Positions 40,430 through 49,563 of a DNA stretch of 64,000 nt are shown in pieces (position 1 is the first letter of the stretch; every line of letters starts with the position of its first letter). The DNA comes from Mantamonas sphyraenae. Lineage: Eukaryota; CRuMs; Mantamonadidae. Under the pieces are notes generated by a model, which saw nothing but the letters and a program-made list of their open reading frames with translations, was not told the origin of the DNA and did no database searches. The stretch is from the NCBI GenBank assembly GCA_026936335.1, contig JAPMXV010000052.1, positions 186,001-250,000 on the forward strand, written 5' to 3'. The translations under genes were made by a program, and so were the position numbers.

Positions 40430-41859
40430 TTAGACACGGTCACGGTCGGCGTTGATGGAGCCCGTGGAAGAGGTGGGTGCGGTGGGAGCAGCAGGGACGG
40501 GCTCGGCCGGGGGCGGGCAGCAACTCTCGTCGAGGTTCTCGCAGTCCTTGGCACAGAGCATGTTGCAAGCAGCAACAGCCTCGTCTTGAGTCATGTCGTC
40601 GGTGACAAACTCGGGCTGGATGGTGGAGGAGTGGATGCCGTGGGAGTGGAGGATGGTCTTCATGGCAAAGGCCATGCGTGTGAAGGACGCATGCTCGGGA
40701 CAGCGCACATGGACGGAACAGATGATCTTTTGGTCGGCCAGCTGCCAAACGTGGAGGTCGTGGATGTCCAGCACGTTGTCGATGGCACTGAGCTCGTCGC
40801 GGACGTGTTGGATGTCCAGGTAGTCCGGGACCGACTGGAGCAGGATCATGGAGCAGCGCTTGATGAGAGGAATGGTGCTAAAAAGGATCAGCGCCGTGAT
40901 AAACAGCGAGATGATGGGGTCGAGGAGGAAGCGGCCCTCCCAGTCGGTAAAGGCAATGACGGAGCCGCTGATCATCACGCCCACAGAGCCCAGGAGGTCG
41001 CCCAGGACATGGAGGAAGATGCCATGCATGTTTTCGTGGCCTTCGCTGCTGCCATGGCTGTGGCTGTGGCTGTGGCTGTGGCTGTGGTCGTGGTCGTGGT
41101 CGTGATCATGATCATGATCATGATCGTCCGAGAGAGAGCGGCCGTGCGAGTGCGAGTGCGAGTGCGAGTGGCCAGCGTGGGCGTGGGCATGGCCACTGAA
41201 CATCCAGATGCCAATGAGGTTGACGGCCATGCCGAGTCCGCCGACAATGAGGATCAACGGACCGTCGCTGACGGTGATGGGCTCAAAGAAGCGCTGGATT
41301 GCCTCCATAAATACAAACAGGCACACCGAGACGAGGAAGCTGCCGTTGACGAGACCTGGGAAGGGAGGGGAGGGAGGAGGGGGTGGGAGAGGGGTGAGGG
41401 GACTGCTTCTCACGTTTTTCCACCGCGGGAAAAAGGGGGTGGCGGCGTGGGAGGCGGAAACACACCTCCAAGGACCTCTGCGCGGTCGTAGCCGTATGGA
41501 AGCGAATCTGTCTTTTCCTTTTTGCGGATCTGCAATGGGAGTGTGGATGGGGAGGTGGTGTGAGACCTCACGCGGAGAGAGCGGAGCGACGGAATCTGGA
41601 AAGGGCAGGACGGCCACACACAACGCACTCGGATGGCGAGATAACCAATGACGAGAGACAGGCCGTCGCTGAGCATGTGAAAGGCATCCGAAACGAGGGC
41701 CAGGGAGCCGACGGCGAGGCCAGTGATGAGCTCGACGAGGAAAAAGATGAACACGAGGATACCGAGGATGACCACCTTGCGGCCACGTTCGTCATCCCAC
41801 CAGTGCTCTGTTTTGCGCTTGCCCGTTGTCAGGCCGATTCGTTGGTCTGCTAGATCCAT
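40430..41859 (-). CDS. SLC30A: CDF-family zinc transporter (SLC30/ZnT type)
   Basis: Three exons (41859-41629, 41529-41466, 41355-40430; phases 0 and 1) encode 406 residues. Six TM helices are arranged as in cation diffusion facilitators. The Zn-site motif DAFHMLSD lies in TM2 and FLHVLGDLLGSVGV in TM5, matching the HxxxD pair of ZnT proteins, with YGYDRAEVLGG between TM2 and TM3. The loop after TM4 is a long His/Asp/Ser tract (alternating HS and HD), the usual zinc-sensing loop. The cytosolic C-terminal domain contains DIHDLHVWQL, also family-typical, and ends with a Cys/Pro-rich tail (ESCCPPPAEP). It exports Zn2+ from the cytosol to vesicles or outside in exchange for protons. It converges on the ankyrin/PH gene (23 bp). 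Confidence 0.95.
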
Positions 41860-41990
41860 GAAAAGCGGGGGGGGAGGGGGGTTTGTTTGGGGGAGGAAGC
41901 GGGGGAGGGAGGGGTGGGAGGTGCGGGGGCGGGGAATGGGCTGAAACAGGACGGACATGGCATATTCATTCGTTCATTCGTTCACTGCGT

Positions 41991-42810
41991 TCACTGCAGT
42001 TGGAGGGCGAGGTCGGGGTTGAGGACAAGAGCCTGCTGGACGCGGGCAAAGGCGGCGTCGTAGTCACGCTGGAGGTCGTCGAGGTCGGCAAGGAGGGCGG
42101 TGCGTTGGAGCTGGAGGTCTGTGTCGTCTTGGGAGGGGCTGGAGGTGGAGTGGGCAGAGGAGGATGTGGAAAAGTTGCCGGCTCGGATCTGCTGGCCGGC
42201 CAGCCCTTGGAGCTGGCTCACCTGGTCGCTGAGGTCGTCGGCCTGGGCTGTGACGTCGCGGAGCATGCGCTGGAGCTCGTGGCGGCCAGAGCGCTTGTCG
42301 TGGGCGTGCTCAAGCTCAGCCTGGGCCTCGGCGTGCTTGAGCTGGAGCTGGGCAAGCTGCTCTTGGAGGCGTGCGTTTTGAAGATCGACCTGCGAACGTG
42401 TGTCTTTGATGCCCGTGAGCTGGGCTTTGAGCTGGCGGTACTCTTCGCGCACGTCGTCACGCTGGGCAAGGAGGTTGTCGGCCATCTGCTGGTATTCGTC
42501 GTGGACCTTGCGGTCGGCCGTAGTGAAATTGAGCTCGGAGAGGTCGCCCAGGGAAGAGCTGCTGTGATGTTTGGCGGTGGTGGACGGGCCGTTGTGTTGC
42601 TGGCGGAGTTGTTGGGTGCGGCTGCCTTTGGATTTGGGGCCGAGGCCTTCCAGGGAGGACAGGGAGCGCCCCGATTTTTTCCAGGCGGGGTGTGTCGCTG
42701 TCGTCGTCCGAGTCGGAGGAGGTGGTGGATGGGGAGGTGGAGGAGGATGAGGCGAAGCCCTTGAGTACCTCTGCCAGTTTGTCTGGGTTTGGGGATCGTT
42801 GGGCGGACAT
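41991..42810 (-). CDS. Coiled-coil protein, frame broken at an A6 run
   Basis: The start at 42810 (MSAQRSPNPDKLAEVLKGFA) leads through an acidic Ser/Asp tract to DTPRLEK. The frame is then lost at a run of six A on the coding strand (42675-42680). The next frame continues SGRSLSSLEGLGPKSKG and stays open to 41991. Removing one A would restore a colinear protein of about 272 residues. The C-terminal 180 residues are heptad-like coiled coil (DEYQQMADNLLAQRDDVREE, LAQLQLKHAEAQAELEHAHD). No family was assigned. A homopolymer error is the simplest reading because both halves look under normal codon use. The gap to the CDF gene is 131 bp. Confidence 0.72.
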
Positions 42811-43086
42811 GGTTTGGGGGGGGCTGGGGAAGGGGCCTGGGGCGACTTGTGGGGGGACTTGTGGGTTGGGAGGGGAGGGGGTGTTGGAGATGGAAGACGG
42901 GAGGAAGGGGGAGAGAGAGAGGGAGTGAGAAGTGGGTGTGTGGGGATGGCAAGAGGAAAAAAGTGGGGGAGGCAAACGAGGTGTTGCCTCTGAGTCGTGC
43001 GGAATTGGAGAGGAGTGTGGGGCTGTGGACGTAGGGGACAGGTTGGAGGGATGTGTGGGGGGGGGAATGGGGAAATGGGGATTGGG

Positions 43087-45231
43087 TTATTCGTCGCCAA
43101 GTGTTTCCGCCCGCAGTTCGTCCAGCTGCAACTGCAGGTCCACCACAGCACTTCGCACCTCTTCCACCCACTCCTCCCCGCTTGATAACGACGACGACGC
43201 CACCCCCTCCAGCCTTGCCATAGTCTCATCCAATCTGATCCTCAGCTCCACCACCACCTCCCGCGCCATCGCCCCTGCCCCTCCCTCCACCTGAAGCTCC
43301 TTCACCCAACCCAACACATCCCCGTACTTCCGCCCCAGCAGCTTGATCTTTCTCATCGACTTGTCCAATCGATGCTCCACCGTCTCCACACGGTCCTCCA
43401 CCCTCTCAAACCTGCCTTCCACCCCCTTTCTCCACGCCTGGAGTTCCTTCAGTGCATCTTTGTCATCCAGCACACGTCCATACAGCAGCGTTTGTGTCTG
43501 CAAGCCGACCTTGTACACCTTGCATGACCCACACGTCTCCTTCTCCACCTCTGCCAGCTCCTGCACATCCACACGCAGCCCCTGCATCCCCCAGTCCATC
43601 CGCAGCACCTCCTCCACCTCTCCACTTGCCAAACACCGGTGACACAGCGGATAGCATCGCAGTCCACCCCCCAGTCCATCACACAGCCCACTCTCCTCTG
43701 CCACACCGCGCACAAGTGCCTCCACTTTGCCCATTGTCTCCACCACCCCATCCCAACTACTGTGCGCCACCACCACGTCCACATGCCGTGTGTGTGGCTC
43801 ATGCACAGCCACAATGTGCGGTGCATCCACAGGCCACACGTGCATCCAGTTCACATGCACCTGCTCTGGTTCCTCCACCCCGTTTGGGAATGCCTCAATC
43901 AGCCGCACCTGCACCAGATTGAACAGCGCAGGCGGCAGCATGTGCCACTTCTCTGCCTGCCATGCCTCGTCCTGCTCCTGCTCCTCCCCATCATCCCCTC
44001 CCTCCCCCTCCACCACCCATACAAACCGCCGTCCAATCCGACACCCGTTCTCTGCCATCCACTCCCCAGGTAGCTCCATCTCCACCGTCCGCAGAAACGG
44101 AAACACAAGCGTCTCCCCACCCACACGTGCACACATCTCCACCTCACACAGCAGCTCCAGCAGCACATCCGCCACCCCATCCTCACCACCACCACCACCT
44201 CCTCCTCCCCACAACTCCCCATGCAACCTCCCCACCTGCTCCCGCAATCCATCATCCCATTGCACGAGCCCATGGTGCTTCCCCTCTGCAATCTGCTTCC
44301 CTCTGTCCAGCCCTTGCACATGCTCTCCGCTCACAAACCCACCCATCAGCTTTGCCAGCCACACAGGGTCCACCACAACCACCCCTGCGCCTCTGTGCCA
44401 CACCACCTCCTGCATGTGGTGCAGTTCCTCCAGCGATGAAAGAAAGATCCGCCCGCTCTTGCTCGGAAAGTGCTCCCGGATCTCCTCATTCCCCTTTACC
44501 ATCTCTTCCAACTCCTCTACTCGCATCCACGGCTGCTCCATCTCGCCACTCTCCCGCAGTCCCTGCACATACTTCTGCAGCTCCACCGTCCCGCGTGGCA
44601 CCATCCTGTTCTCTGCCAGTGCCACACTCGCTTCCTCCAGACCCCCCAACAACCCATCCACGTTGCCCTTCCACACATCCCCATCCACCACAAACACTCC
44701 CTTCTCCGCATCCATCCGCAGCTGCTCGTACCTCCTCCCCCTCCTCCATCCCTCCACCCACCCTTGCACCATCCCACGTGCCTCTTCCCTCTCTACCCTC
44801 TCCCCCACCTTTACCTTCTCTCCCAGATCTGCATGTGTCACCACAAACCACATCTGCGGCTTCTTCTTCCCTGCCACATTGCTCGCCACCTTGCTGGCCA
44901 CCATGTCCAGCCACACCTCCAGCTCCCCACGTGCTGCCTCCATGTCCACCTTGTACGCCCCTGCCACCCCATCCCACGCCACCTTCGATGCCACCAGCAC
45001 AAACACCCCGCCCTGGCCCATCAACAGGTACAGGTGGCCCACCCAGTACTCTGCCTGTCCGCCATAGTCACTGATGCGCACACGCACATCTCCACCCCTC
45101 AGATCAAACTCGTACACATCCAACCCATGTGTCGCGTCCGTCGTCCTCTCCTCCCTGTCCAGCTTCCGCTTGCCCACCTTCCACCTGAACACCACCTTGC
45201 CCCACTCTCCCCACGAGCTATTCCGCTTCAT
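43087..45231 (-). CDS. Roc-COR protein lacking ankyrin, LRR and P-loop (partial Roco paralogue)
   Basis: A 714-residue open frame that is nearly identical over most of its length to residues about 423-1090 of the Roco gene at 56982-60662. Homology starts at the DNA just upstream of the ATG, in the codons for T-L-I-D-T that follow the P-loop. The copy therefore keeps the switch region ISDYGGQAEYWVGH (about residue 50), VTHADLGEK and the COR domain (WHMLPPALFNLVQVRL), but has no GxxGxGKT and no repeats. The last 90 residues diverge from the full gene and form a different coiled coil ending AETLGDE. With no stop codons in 2.1 kb it may still be expressed, but as a GTPase it should not bind nucleotide normally. 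Confidence 0.85.
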   Translation of the reverse strand: MKRNSSWGEWGKVVFRWKVGKRKLDREERTTDATHGLDVYEFDLRGGDVRVRISDYGGQAEYWVGHLYLLMGQGGVFVLVASKVAWDGVAGAYKVDMEAARGELEVWLDMVASKVASNVAGKKKPQMWFVVTHADLGEKVKVGERVEREEARGMVQGWVEGWRRGRRYEQLRMDAEKGVFVVDGDVWKGNVDGLLGGLEEASVALAENRMVPRGTVELQKYVQGLRESGEMEQPWMRVEELEEMVKGNEEIREHFPSKSGRIFLSSLEELHHMQEVVWHRGAGVVVVDPVWLAKLMGGFVSGEHVQGLDRGKQIAEGKHHGLVQWDDGLREQVGRLHGELWGGGGGGGGEDGVADVLLELLCEVEMCARVGGETLVFPFLRTVEMELPGEWMAENGCRIGRRFVWVVEGEGGDDGEEQEQDEAWQAEKWHMLPPALFNLVQVRLIEAFPNGVEEPEQVHVNWMHVWPVDAPHIVAVHEPHTRHVDVVVAHSSWDGVVETMGKVEALVRGVAEESGLCDGLGGGLRCYPLCHRCLASGEVEEVLRMDWGMQGLRVDVQELAEVEKETCGSCKVYKVGLQTQTLLYGRVLDDKDALKELQAWRKGVEGRFERVEDRVETVEHRLDKSMRKIKLLGRKYGDVLGWVKELQVEGGAGAMAREVVVELRIRLDETMARLEGVASSSLSSGEEWVEEVRSAVVDLQLQLDELRAETLGDE

Positions 45232-45508
45232 CGTGTCAATGAGCGTATTACAAGTCCGATGCTCATGTGCTGACGATTACGGAAACAGGCGAATCGATGC
45301 AACATCTCCGGGTGACACAATCTCTCTCTCTCTTTGTCATGTTTGTGCTCGCCACCCACAACTTCCTCGATGAAGTTTTCCAGGCTGGTACGCGTTCCTT
45401 TGACACCAATCTCTGTTTTGTGCATGGTGCATGGCGGACAGGCAATCGATGGTAGTACATTCACATTCCCAGCTTCTACGTGTTTCATGTGCTCCGCTGT
45501 TCCACAGC

Positions 45509-46618
45509 TCAGCAGTTGGTCGGGTTGTTGGCAAACTGCGAGATGAAGGACGCGAGAATGATGGCAATCCACATGCCGTTGCAAAACACCCACAGGCGCT
45601 TGACCCAGCTCTTGAGGCCCCATCCCAAGTCCTTCAGCATGTCAAACAGGGCCACAAACAGGTAGACAAAGCTGGAGTATAGGGCAAAGTCGTACGCCGC
45701 CAGAAACAGGGCATTGCCCGCGTTGTCCGCGTACAGGTTGCCGTTGTACACAATGCTGGATGGATCCGTGGCAATGAGGTAGTACACCAGGAAGCCGGTG
45801 GTGCCGAGGTACACCAGACCAACTGCCACAGTCAACAGACGGCGCTTGACCTGCTCCAGTCGCTTCTTGATGGTCCACAGCAAGGAAAGGACGTTCTGAA
45901 AGATGCGGATGTACGTTCCCCAGTAACCCGGGGCAAGCACCAGCATGACAATCGTCGACACAGCCGGGATGATGTCGTACGCAAACATCTGCGCCACGTT
46001 GAAGTGGTTGGTGTTCTTCGTTTCGACCTCCGTGATGTACGATCGCACGCTCCCGTACTGCGCAAACAGAGTCTTCAGGTTGTTAACCGTGCCCTCTTTC
46101 TTGGGAGGCTCGTCTGGGTTCTCAACAGGCTTCTTGATCTGCACGCCACAGACTTTTTTTCCGGTGCGTCGCTCCTCGACAGCCTTTTCATCTGCCTCCT
46201 TCTTCTTGGCCTCTGCCGCAGCGAGCAGCTCGGCGTTCATGGTGATTTTGGGTCCATCAATGAGAATCCAGCGCTTGATCAACGCCCAGCCCCAGATGGC
46301 GTCGTAGTCGATGTCGGTCGAGTCGGCCAGCACCTGGCGCTCCACCATCCACACCACCTCGGGCTTGAAGAAAAAGTGCATCGCCAGGTCCACCGCAATG
46401 AACAACACCTCGGGCAGCACCATGGGGAACAGGTAGGGCACACAAGCAAGGGAGCCCGACGCCGTCACGAAACCAAGGACCGCATTTCCCAGCGACGCCA
46501 ACCAGAACAGGTTGGCCCTGCCGTGTCCCATGACCGGTTCTGGCGGTGCAGGTGCTTGGTTCTTGGACGTGGTGTCCTTGCCCTCTTCCACACTGGGTTC
46601 CTGTGCTACTTTGCTCAT
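45509..46618 (-). CDS. Multi-pass membrane protein of unknown function
   Basis: Single exon, 369 residues from MSKVAQEPSVEEGKD. The first block (ANLFWLASLGNAVLGF, SLACVPYLFPMVLPEVLFIA) has two or three TM helices. A charged loop (EAKKKEADEKAVEERRTGKK) follows, then four or five further helices including YDIIPAVSTIVMLVLAPGYW and LLTVAVGLVYLGTTGFLVYY. The C-terminus is short (FANNPTNC). No family was recognised. The 5' half and the upstream spacer are duplicated in inverted orientation at 54.4-55.0 kb, where the copy is broken. The gene shares a 418-bp divergent spacer with the TM/LamG gene, which suggests a bidirectional promoter. Confidence 0.75.
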   Translation of the reverse strand: MSKVAQEPSVEEGKDTTSKNQAPAPPEPVMGHGRANLFWLASLGNAVLGFVTASGSLACVPYLFPMVLPEVLFIAVDLAMHFFFKPEVVWMVERQVLADSTDIDYDAIWGWALIKRWILIDGPKITMNAELLAAAEAKKKEADEKAVEERRTGKKVCGVQIKKPVENPDEPPKKEGTVNNLKTLFAQYGSVRSYITEVETKNTNHFNVAQMFAYDIIPAVSTIVMLVLAPGYWGTYIRIFQNVLSLLWTIKKRLEQVKRRLLTVAVGLVYLGTTGFLVYYLIATDPSSIVYNGNLYADNAGNALFLAAYDFALYSSFVYLFVALFDMLKDLGWGLKSWVKRLWVFCNGMWIAIILASFISQFANNPTNC

Positions 46619-47036
46619 GCAGACGTTTGAGTTGGGCTCCCAGCGCGGGCCGGTTCCCCCTGAAAGAGCCCACACGATGCATACCGTTTGCGAGGCCGTG
46701 TGTCCGTGGATCACCGAGGGGATGGGTGATGACACACCAGGTGCGATGGCCGTCGCTGAATCCGATCAGAGACCCAGTGGCGGACGAATGTGTCGTTCAG
46801 GTCACACGGCAGGTCTGGAAGCTTCCTTTTTGCCACCCGCAAACTCCAAAATCATCCAAACTCGACCACCCAACAACTTGCTGTGGATCCCAGTGGTCGT
46901 TTGAGGAGATAAAGGTCAAGTTCTGCTATCCGTTTGCAAGGGGAACGGTGTGTGCCGTGTGTGGAACCGGGCTCTTTGAAAGCTCGCAAAAAGTGACAAA
47001 AATTCCCACCTCGCCCTCGCAACCAGCGCAATTACA
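46619..47036. promoter_or_regulatory. Divergent intergenic region, likely bidirectional promoter with 5' leaders
   Basis: The 418-bp spacer separates the minus-strand membrane gene from the split start codon of the TM/LamG gene. Its sequence, including blocks around 46740-46860 and 46960-47036, is conserved in an inverted copy at 54384-54779. No TATA box is obvious. The right end (CAACCAGCGCAA) is shared by both copies just before the AT|GTGAGT donor and may be the transcribed 5' leader. Confidence 0.5.
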
Positions 47037-49528
47037 ATGTGAGTTTGGCAACAATGACCGTAGCCACACCGCTCTCCTCACAGCACGAGCCCACCCAGTC
47101 GCATGGTCCCCTTCAACGCCCCACACGTAGCAGTCCCCAACCACACGTCAGAAGCATGTGGACTCTCAATCGAAGATTCTTCTTGCGCCAGAAAAACGGG
47201 TCTTTTGCCTTTAACTCACACGCATACGTGCGCACAACCTAGGCCCAACCAGATTATCGTGGTTGACAACTATAACGAGTCCGCTACCGTGCGTTGCCAG
47301 GCCCCAGTGTTTGAACGCACGAAATCTTGGCTCGTGCCTCTTGCTGACCCGTCACACATCCACAGGTTCCTCAGGATCATGGTACCAAGGGAGACTCGTG
47401 GAAAGAACGCGCACGTGGATTTGACCTGTTTGGCTACGACCTGCGCTATGAGTTTCCGAAGTTCAAGACGACGCGCGGGTTCATTCTCTCGGCTGTGTGC
47501 TTGTTGATGCTCGCCTACTACGTGCAGGATACGACGTTGAGGTTTGCGACGCTGCCATACACCAAGGACATTGTCGAGGTACTGCCCGACGGCTCAGCCA
47601 ATCCAGAGACGATGGTGTTTTCGGACTTTGGGATGCGGATTGGGGCCGTGTTGACACGCGGGGGCAAAGAAGTGACCAACAGCTCGATTGCGACGGTGCG
47701 GTGGGAGCAAGGGCAGTTTCGCAACCAGCGCGAAAAGACCAAGGTGGTGTTTGGTGCCGGCACGGCGTGCACGTTTTTGTCGGGCAAGATCCCGTTCCAG
47801 CCGACGCCAAGGTGTCCGCCCAAGGCATCCAAGTCGTCGTGCTCCAACGATGACCGGACACTGTGCGGGCCCGTGGTGGCTGGGTCGTTCGAACTGCCGC
47901 TGTACCGGTACGTGCGTGTGGATGTGCGCGCGTGCCAGGGGCGTCCCGAGTGCGCCCCCATGTCGGAGATATGGTCCGCGCTGTCCGGGGCGCATTTGGA
48001 GCTGCTGGTGGAGGAGACGACGCCCAACAACGGGCCGGTGGGAGAGACGAAGCGGCTGCGCACGACGTACCTGTCGATGAGCAAGGACAAGGTGCCCATG
48101 GCCGACGTGTACGTGACGATGAACAACGTGACGTGGAACCCGCGCTACCTGTTGGATGGCTCGATCAAGAAGCGGTACCTGAGCTACTCGCACATCGACC
48201 GCTTTACCGAGGACGTGGACAGTGAGGTGGTGGCCAAGGCGTGGTTCCGGCTGACCAAACACCAGATCAAGGACGAGCGCAACGCGCAGACTCTGCTGGA
48301 CCTGTTTGGATCGTGGGGCGCCATCAACACGTTCCTGATGACGCTGACCATCGGCCGGTTGGCCATGATGCTGAACAAGCGCGACGGTGACAAGTACGTG
48401 GAGGAACTTTGCGAGGTGCTGGATATCGACCAGCGAGACCTGGACCACGACCACTTTACAGACACCGGACGCATGAACGCCAGCAAGTTTGTGGGCATTA
48501 AGAAGGCGGTGGAGGAAGTCAAGGGGCGTGGAGGGTCGGTCACGCCACCGAGCGACGAGGATGCCATTGTGTTGGAGGCTCACGCGTCGGACGCTGGTCG
48601 GTTCCGAGCCGTGTCGACACACAGGCACAATCACAACCAGGCAGGGGTGGACGAAGTGGAGCTAAAGACACGCAACAAGCTCTTGGACCAGCTCAAGGAC
48701 CGCAAGGTGTCTGTGTCCATCACCGATCTGCGTGAAATCGTTGAGCACTATGCCGAGGAACTGGAGCGGGATTCAGCAAGGGAGACGGGGCAGCACATTG
48801 TACACACTGACTTTGGCGATAGAGGTCGCATTGAGCTCGTCAAAACAGCGAGCGCTCCACAAGCTGGGATCAAAACAGCGAGCGCTCCACAGGCTGGGAT
48901 CGGGTATGAGGCACCGACATGCCTTGGGCACTTTTCTGCGACAGATCTGCCTGAAGGTCCCCTCAAGTCCTGGCGGTCTGAGGATGGGAAGCTGGGTGTG
49001 TCTCACATGGAGGGTGATATCTTTGTGTCCACTCCGAGCAACGCCAAAGCAAAGATGGTGCATCTTTGTGCTGGGGCAGGGTTGCTGTTTGATGAAGAGC
49101 TGACGAAGAACCTTGGAGGGCAGTGGACGATTTTGGTAGTGGACCAGTACACGGATGGTGCGCATGGTCGAACTCTTCGGGCATCCGGGAACAACTGGTT
49201 GCTTGGCCGTTGGCAAGGCCGCACTGCGTGCTTCATGGGGTCATTCATTGGGTCATTCGTGGCAGCGGACAGTTTTGAGCTTGCGGTTTCGGTTGTACGA
49301 TTCACAGGCGACGGGAAGGCGACATTCTGGGTCAACGGCGAAATGCGTGGGGAGGCCAGCAACCAAGGACCGCCGATGGGCCATCTCGGATTATGCAACA
49401 CGGGGGGAGACTTTACAAATGAGGTGTCCGACTGCGACGTGGGAGAGGTGATCGTATGGCAGGGGGCACTGTCGGATGATCTCATCCGTGACATTTCCCT
49501 CAAGTTGCTGGACAAGTACGAAAAGTAA
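47037..49528 (+). CDS. Membrane protein with LamG/concanavalin-like C-terminal domain, split start codon
   Basis: Exons inferred: 47037-47038 (AT), 47243-47288 and 47366-49528, giving 736 residues. The first residues MPNQIIVVDNYNESAT come from a tiny exon shared with the gene at 54 kb. A TM helix at about 55-75 (GFILSAVCLLMLAYYV) is followed by an ectodomain with NSS/NVT sites and paired Cys (GPVVAG, VRACQGRPECAP). A second hydrophobic stretch follows (WGAINTFLMTLTIGRLAMML), then charged helices and a C-terminal LamG-like beta sandwich of about 190 residues (FWVNGEMRGEA, GDVGEVIVWQGAL-type ending with ISLKLLDKYEK). With two TM helices the LamG domain would be cytosolic, which is odd for that fold. 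No overall family was recognised. Confidence 0.75.
48841..48900 (+). repeat. Two 30-bp tandem units in coding sequence
   Basis: CAAAACAGCGAGCGCTCCAC is repeated 30 bp apart, giving KTASAPQAGI twice in the linker before the LamG domain. The two units differ by one base, so the duplication is very recent. Confidence 0.95.
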
Positions 49529-49563
49529 TGAATGAAATTTCTGTAGTGTGTTCACCATGGTGT

